This document shows, piece by piece, positions 58,211 to 64,000 of a stretch of DNA of 64,000 nucleotides. The notes beneath the pieces are model-generated. The model did no database searches. It was not told where the DNA came from and was given only the letters and a program-made list of their open reading frames with translations. Source of the DNA: Thinopyrum elongatum (Eukaryota; Streptophyta; Magnoliopsida; Poales; Poaceae); NCBI GenBank assembly GCA_011799875.1, contig JAAAXO010000153.1, positions 124,001 to 188,000 of the forward strand. The letters run 5' to 3'. Each line of letters begins with the position of its first letter. Position 1 is the stretch's first letter. The translations under genes were made by a program, and so were the position numbers.

Positions 58211-61200
58211 TCCTCCCCTTCTTGAAATGAAGTCGTCCTCGACGGAAGCTCATTTTCCTCACCCAAATAAGGATTCAAATCTGCAATGTTAAAAGTGGGA
58301 CTAACTCCAAAATCTGCAGGCAGCTCAAGTTTGTATGCATTATCATTTATTTTCTCTACCACCTTAAAAGGACCATCAGCACGTGGCATTAGCTTTGACT
58401 TGCGCAAATCCGAAAACCTATCCTTACGCAAATGTAACCAAACAAGATCTCCAGGTGCAAAGACAACATGTTTTCTACCCTTATCTCCAGCAAGTTTATA
58501 TTTAGCATTCAGGCGCTCAATATTTTCCTTAGTTAACTCATGCATTTTTAAGATCAATTCAGCACGTTGTTTAGCATCAAAATTAACCTTCTTCGAAGAT
58601 GGAAGAGGCAACAAATCAATGGGTGCACGAGGTAGGAAACCATACACAATTTCAAAAGGGCACATCTTAGTAGTAGAATGCAAGGAACGATTATAAGCAA
58701 ATTCAATATGAGGCAGGCATTCTTCCCACATTTTCTTATTATTCTTCAAAACAGCCCTAAGCATAGTAGACAATGTTCTATTGACTACTTCAGTTTGTCC
58801 ATCAGTTTGGGGGTGACAAGTAGAACTAAAAAGCAGTTTAGTCCCCAACTTAGCCCATAAACATCTCCAAAAGTGGCTAAGAAATTTAGTATCACGATCT
58901 GAAACAATAGTATTTGGCACACCATGCAAGCGAATAATTTCACGAAAGAACAAATCAGCAACATTAGCAGCATCATCGGTTTTATGACATGGTATGAAGT
59001 GTGCCATTTTCGAGAACCTATCCACGACAACAAATATGCTATCCCTCCCCTTCTTTGTTCGAGGTAAACCCAAAACAAAGTCCATAGATATATCCTCCCA
59101 TGGAACACTAGGTACAGGCAAAGGCATATATAAACCATGAGGATTAAGTCGTGACTTAGCTTTTTGACATGTAGTGCAGCGAGCAACAAAGCGCTCAACA
59201 TCCCGTCTCATCTTTGGCCAAAAGAAATGTGTAGCAAGTACATCCTCCGTCTTCTTTACGCCAAAGTGTCCCATTAATCCTCCTCCATGCGCCTCCTGCA
59301 ACAACAAAAGACGAACGGAGCTAGCTGGAATGCATAGCTTGTTAGCACGAAACACAAATCCATCGTTAACGACGAACTTGTTCCATGTTCTCCCTTCTTT
59401 ACAATTCTGCAATACATCTTTAAATTCAGCATCATGCACATATTGATCTTTGATGGTCTCCAAACCAAATATTTTAAAGTCAAGTTGTGAAAGCATAGTA
59501 TAACGACGAGACAATGCATCAGCAATAACATTTTCTTTACCCTTCTTGTGTTTAATGACATAAGGGAAAGTCTCAATGAATTCAACCCAATTAGCATGTC
59601 TACGGTTCAGTTTGGCTTGACTTTTAATATGTTTCAAAGATTCATGATCAGAATGAATAACAAATTCTTTGGGCCATAAATAATGTTGCCATGTTTCCAA
59701 AGTCCGAACAAGAGCATATAATTCCTTATCATAAGTAGAGTAATTCAGACTAGGCCCACTCAATTTTTCAGAAAAGTATGCAACAGGTTTGCCATCTTGT
59801 AATAACACACCTCCTAATCCAATTCCACTAGCATCACATTCAAGCTCAAAAGTCTTATTAAAATCAGGAAGTTGGAGTAAAGGAGCATGTGTTAACTTAT
59901 CTTTCAACACCGTGAAGGCTTCTTCCTGTGCGGTACCCCAAACAAAAGGCACATCCTTCTTTGTAAGCTCGTTGAGAGGTGCAGCAATGGTACTGAAATC
60001 TCTCACAAAACGCCTATAGAAACCAGCGAGGCCAAGGAAACTCCTCACTTGTGTGACCGTTTTGGGCTGCGGCCAACTCTCAATAGCTTCAATCTTGGTT
60101 TTATCAACTTCAATTCCCTGTGGAGTAACAACATAGCCAAGAAAAGATACTCGGTCGGTGCAAAAGGTGCACTTCCCAAGGTTACCAAACAAACGTGCAT
60201 CACGTAGAGCAATAAAAACAGCACGTAAATGTTCCAAATGTTCCTCCAAAGATCTGCTATAAATCAATATATCATCAAAGTAAACTACCACAAATCGTCC
60301 AATGAAAGCACGTAAAACTTCATTCATTAATCTCATGAAAGTACTAGGTGCATTAGTTAAGCCAAAAGGCATGACTAACCACTCATATAAACCGAACTTA
60401 GTTTTAATTGCTGTTTTCCATTCATCTCCCAATTTCATACGAATTTGATGGTATCCACTACGCAAATCAACTTTGGAGAATATTATAGAACCACTCAATT
60501 CATCAAGCATATCATCTAGCCTAGGAATAGGATGACGATAACGAATAGTAATATTATTAATGCCTCTACAATCAACACACATACGCGACGTACCATCCTT
60601 TTTTGGCACTAGTATAATAGGAACAGCACAAGGACTAAGAGATTCGCCTATATAACCTTTGTCGAGCAGCTCCTGTACTTGACGCAAAATCTCCTTCGTC
60701 TCCTCTGGATTTGTACGGTATGGCGCACGGTTTGGCAAGGAAGCACCGGGTATTAAGTCAATCTGATGCTCAATCCCACGAATAGGTGGTAATCCCGGTG
60801 GCACGTCTTGTGGAAAGACGTCAGCGAACTCCTGCAAAATGTTAGTGACAGCAGGAGGCAAAGAGGAAGGCACGTCCTCGAATGAAAATAACGCCTCTTT
60901 GCACACAAAAGCATAGCAAACAGATTTGCTGAAATCTAGCTCATCAATATCAGATTTGGTGGCAAGTAAACATGCACCTTTCAATTTAATTTCAGAAGCA
61001 ACACTAGATGGTTTATTATTAGGCTTCATTTGTTGCTCAAATTCTTTTGCCATAATCTGATTTTCACTCTTATTTTTCTCCTGTTTTGCTTTACTAGCTC
61101 TATTAATATCATCTTTCAAAATAGAATCAGGAGTCATAGGAAGCAAAGTAATATGTTTATCCTTATGAACAAGAGTATACTGATTGTTTCTACCATGGTG

Positions 61201-63030
61201 TACAGAATTTTTATCAAATTGCCATGGTCTACCAAGTAATAATGAACATGCTTGCATGGGTACCACATCACAATCAACATAATCAGCATATGTAGAGATA
61301 CTAAAATGCACACGAACAGTACGTGTTACCTTAACCTTGCCGTTGTTGTTGAACCATTGGATATAGTAAGGATGTGGATGTGGTCTTGTGGTGAGAGATA
61401 GCTTCTCCACCATCTCCGTGCTAGCCAAGTTGGTGCAGCTCCCTCCATCTATGATGACGCGAACAGAACGTTCCTTCACAACTCCCTTTGTATGGAACAA
61501 ATTATGCCTCTGATTTTGCTCAGCTTGTGTGACCTGCACACTCAAAACACGTTGAGCAACTAAACATTCATACCTGTCAGCATCTTCAAGAGCCATGTAT
61601 TGCGTCTCATGATCAGAGTCATCTCCACCGTGTTCTTCACTTGTAATAAGAGCCAAAGTCTCCTCATCATAGTCACTAGCGGACTCATACCCACCATCCT
61701 CGGTAGCAATCATGACACGCTGAGATTTGCATTCTCTCGCATAATGACCTCTTCCCTTACAACGACGACAAATAATATCACTTGTGTGCCCTGTTGATGC
61801 CATGGAAGAAGAAGAACTCTGTGCAGGCCCGGTAGGTGTGCTCTTGGTAGATAGTGGTGGTTGTGCCTGCTTCCTTGTATCACGGCTGGAGGTGGCAGCT
61901 GATGGAGGTGTCGGTGCAGTAGAATGTGTGGAAGTAGAGGATGCACGCGGAGTGCACGATGAAGGTCGACCTGTAGAAAAGTTAGTCCGCGCCAATGCCT
62001 GTCGATCCTGCACTTCACGTTCAGCTTTACAAGCAAGATGGAATAAACGAGTGATATTATTATACTCCTTATACTCTAGAATGGTCTGAATCTCTCTATT
62101 TAATCCACCCATAAAACGTGCAAGCATAGCTTCATTCTCCTCAACAATACCACATCTAATCATGCCAGTTTGTAATTCCTGATAATATTCTTCTACAGAA
62201 TTTTTTCCTTGTCTTAAGCGCTGCAATTTTTGAAGTAATTCACGTTGATAATATGGTGGAACCCAACGAGTACGCATAGCAGTTTTCAAAGCAGCCCAAG
62301 TAGTTGGAATACGATATAATCTACAATGTTCAGACCACCATACACATGCAAAACTAGTAAAAGCACAAACAGCAGCAGCAACACGTCTCTCCTCGGGATA
62401 TTGTAAACATGTAAAACGTTGTTCAGTTTCTAACTCCCAAGTAAGATATATATCAGGAACATATCTACCCTCAAATGGTGGAATATTCAATTTCAGTTTA
62501 GGAAGATGGTCATGATCTCGTACCTGAGCTGGTAATGCAGCCCTACCATTGCGATTATTTGCATGTGGACGACCTGGTGGTGGTGGATGCACGTAGTTCT
62601 AATTTTGATCAACCTCATCCTCGTAATCGCCCGCATAATCGTCCTCCTCAGCGGCAACAGGAGCCATAGAAGCATCAACAGTAGGTGCAGCGGCACCAGA
62701 TGTTTGACCAGGCTCAAGGGGAACGCGCTGTGCTCGTCCCACTTGATTTGGAAGGCGACGTTGTTGTTGTTGTAGAGGTGCGACAGGTGCAGCCGGCGGT
62801 GGTTGTGGAAGACGCGCGAGCAATTCATTAAACTTGTTATCGAGCTTTGTTTCGAACGTCTTCTCAATTCCATCTATCTTCTCCATGGCCTCTTCAAATC
62901 TGTTTAGCACATCTTGCACCTGTCCACTCATCATTTGCTGAAATTTATCATGTAGCTGTTTGTTCGTCATGTTCTCCCAATCAGTCTTATCGGCTTGTGA
63001 TCCTGCCATGGTTAGCAGCAATAGAAACAC
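57904..63030 (-). pseudogene. Full-length CRW gag-pol with a single nonsense codon
   Basis: About 1700 codons in one frame: gag from MAGSQADK, zinc knuckle ([16 protein letters not shown]), protease IIDGGSC, RT with YFDDILIYS, RNase H, integrase with all core motifs, and the CR tail. A CAG-to-TAG change (62599-62601) in the acidic linker of gag (after YEDEVDQN) is the only break I see. Gag upstream is 143 codons, and the frame then stays open for 1562 codons. Its gag linker ([17 protein letters not shown]) and CR tail differ from the copy at 25464, marking a second CRW subfamily. Stop read-through or correction by gene conversion cannot be excluded. Confidence 0.92.
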
Positions 63031-64000
63031 ACAAGAATATGATCCTACAGACTACTACGAAGTGGTGGTGGTGGTGTATCACAAAACCGTCAAGCGAATC
63101 TCAAATGCTTACCAGTTCTTACCCAGCAGCAGGTGGTGATCGGCAATCGTTGTAGTCAAAACTCTTAAAGATTGGACAGAGCGATTGCCAGGTGGTGTCA
63201 AACGCACGACGTAGATGTATGTGGTGCTGGGAAGGCTTATGATATGGTAGCAAAAATGTCAGCAATAATCAATTCAGAGATGCAAAGTTGAATAAACGCT
63301 CAACGACGGTACTGTGCTGGTCCTAGGCTAGACCGGACAAGAGACGCGAGCCTAGAACACTAATGAGGTCACGGCGTAGCACAACTAGCATCAATAAAGG
63401 ATATGAAGTAGCCCTGGACGGTAAGATAAAAGTGAATACCACAATAGCAGTAAAGATAATGATGTGAAATAACTGCGAAGCAGGATATACCAACAACTTT
63501 CTCTCCAACTTTCCTCTAGAAAAGTTTTTGCCAATTTTCTGATAATTTTTCTCAAGAATGGCACTGACTCAAGCTTTCAAACGCAAAAAGAATCACTCAA
63601 TTCTGAGTTGATATGAGGAGTCAAAAAATTCTAAAACTGGCCTGAAAAACTTGAACAAGCTGTGTTCACGAACTTCGGAGGGCAAAAAGACCTATTTAAA
63701 AGTCGATTTTGAGGTATCAAATATTGAAAAAGCTTCTGCAACTATTTAGATGTGGCTCGTCGCTAGCTTTAATTTGAGTACTCACAGAGCCAAAACGGAC
63801 TTCGTATGAGGAAGATACGCCTATTTTACTGAACAGTGCGCAAAACAGATTCGAATCCGAATTCAGGTACGAGAGTGAGTCTAGATAGATCCGAATTTTG
63901 TGTTTTTTTTCTTCTCTTTTTTTTTCTCTCACTTTTTTTCTCTTTTTTTTTCTGACTTTTTTCTCTCTCTCTTTTTTTTTCTCTGTCTTTTTTGTTCTCT
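63031..64000 (-). other. CRW leader with divergent distal part
   Basis: Up to about 63362 it matches other CRW leaders (GACGCGAGCCTAGAACACTAA). From there to the window end it is unrelated to them, ending in a T/C-rich tract (about 63900-64000). Its primer site and 5' LTR would lie beyond the window. No gene is supported. Confidence 0.75.

Overview
The window looks like centromeric or pericentromeric DNA from a grass of the wheat tribe (Triticeae). I see no host gene, tRNA, rRNA or CRISPR array. Almost every base belongs to LTR retrotransposons of the Ty3/gypsy (chromovirus) group inserted into one another. The dominant family has about 922-bp LTRs (TGATGAGGAC...CTCTATCA), an initiator-Met-tRNA primer site 2 nt from the LTR, a single gag-pol reading frame, and a C-terminal extension that runs across the polypurine tract into the 3' LTR in place of a chromodomain. 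These are features of the centromeric CRM clade, called CRW/Cereba in wheat and barley. The family assignment comes from recognition of motifs, not from a database search.

Layout. (A) 1-14431: a rearranged CRW cluster. It holds an LTR, a pol gene split into two halves on opposite strands around a second LTR, an internally deleted element with an open 1108-codon frame (gag-protease-integrase without RT/RNase H), a chimeric LTR, a gag-only remnant, a solo LTR of a related but different family, and a closing LTR. (B) 14432-16451: unassigned sequence, AT-rich then GC-rich. (C) 16452-56362: the remains of one non-autonomous CRM-related element on the minus strand (called noaCRW here), which has gag and an unrecognised domain instead of pol. 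It has been split by three later insertions.

Insertions into noaCRW. First, a plus-strand chromodomain (Tekay/Del-type) element with about 4.2-kb LTRs lies at 17467-41630 (target duplication TTTCG). Its 5' LTR was itself hit by a tandem CRW complex at 19814-32578 (TTATC), which carries the only full uninterrupted CRW polyprotein (25464-30608, 1714 aa). Second, a CRW complex lies at 44427-56060 (TAAGT). Third, a full-length but nonsense-broken CRW starts at 56363 and runs past the window end; its 3' LTR contains a solo LTR at 56833-57754 (CATAC).

How the parts work. In an intact CRW copy, Gag forms the particle, protease, RT, RNase H and integrase copy and insert the element, and the C-terminal CR region is thought to help direct it to centromeric chromatin. 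Defective copies (the 1108-aa fusion, noaCRW, the Tekay copy lacking gag) could move only with enzymes supplied by intact relatives. Repeated joins of LTR outer ends to truncated internal sequence suggest that nested insertion followed by LTR-LTR recombination has reshaped the locus. A cluster of one-base indels at about 30640-33010 may reflect poor local sequence quality.
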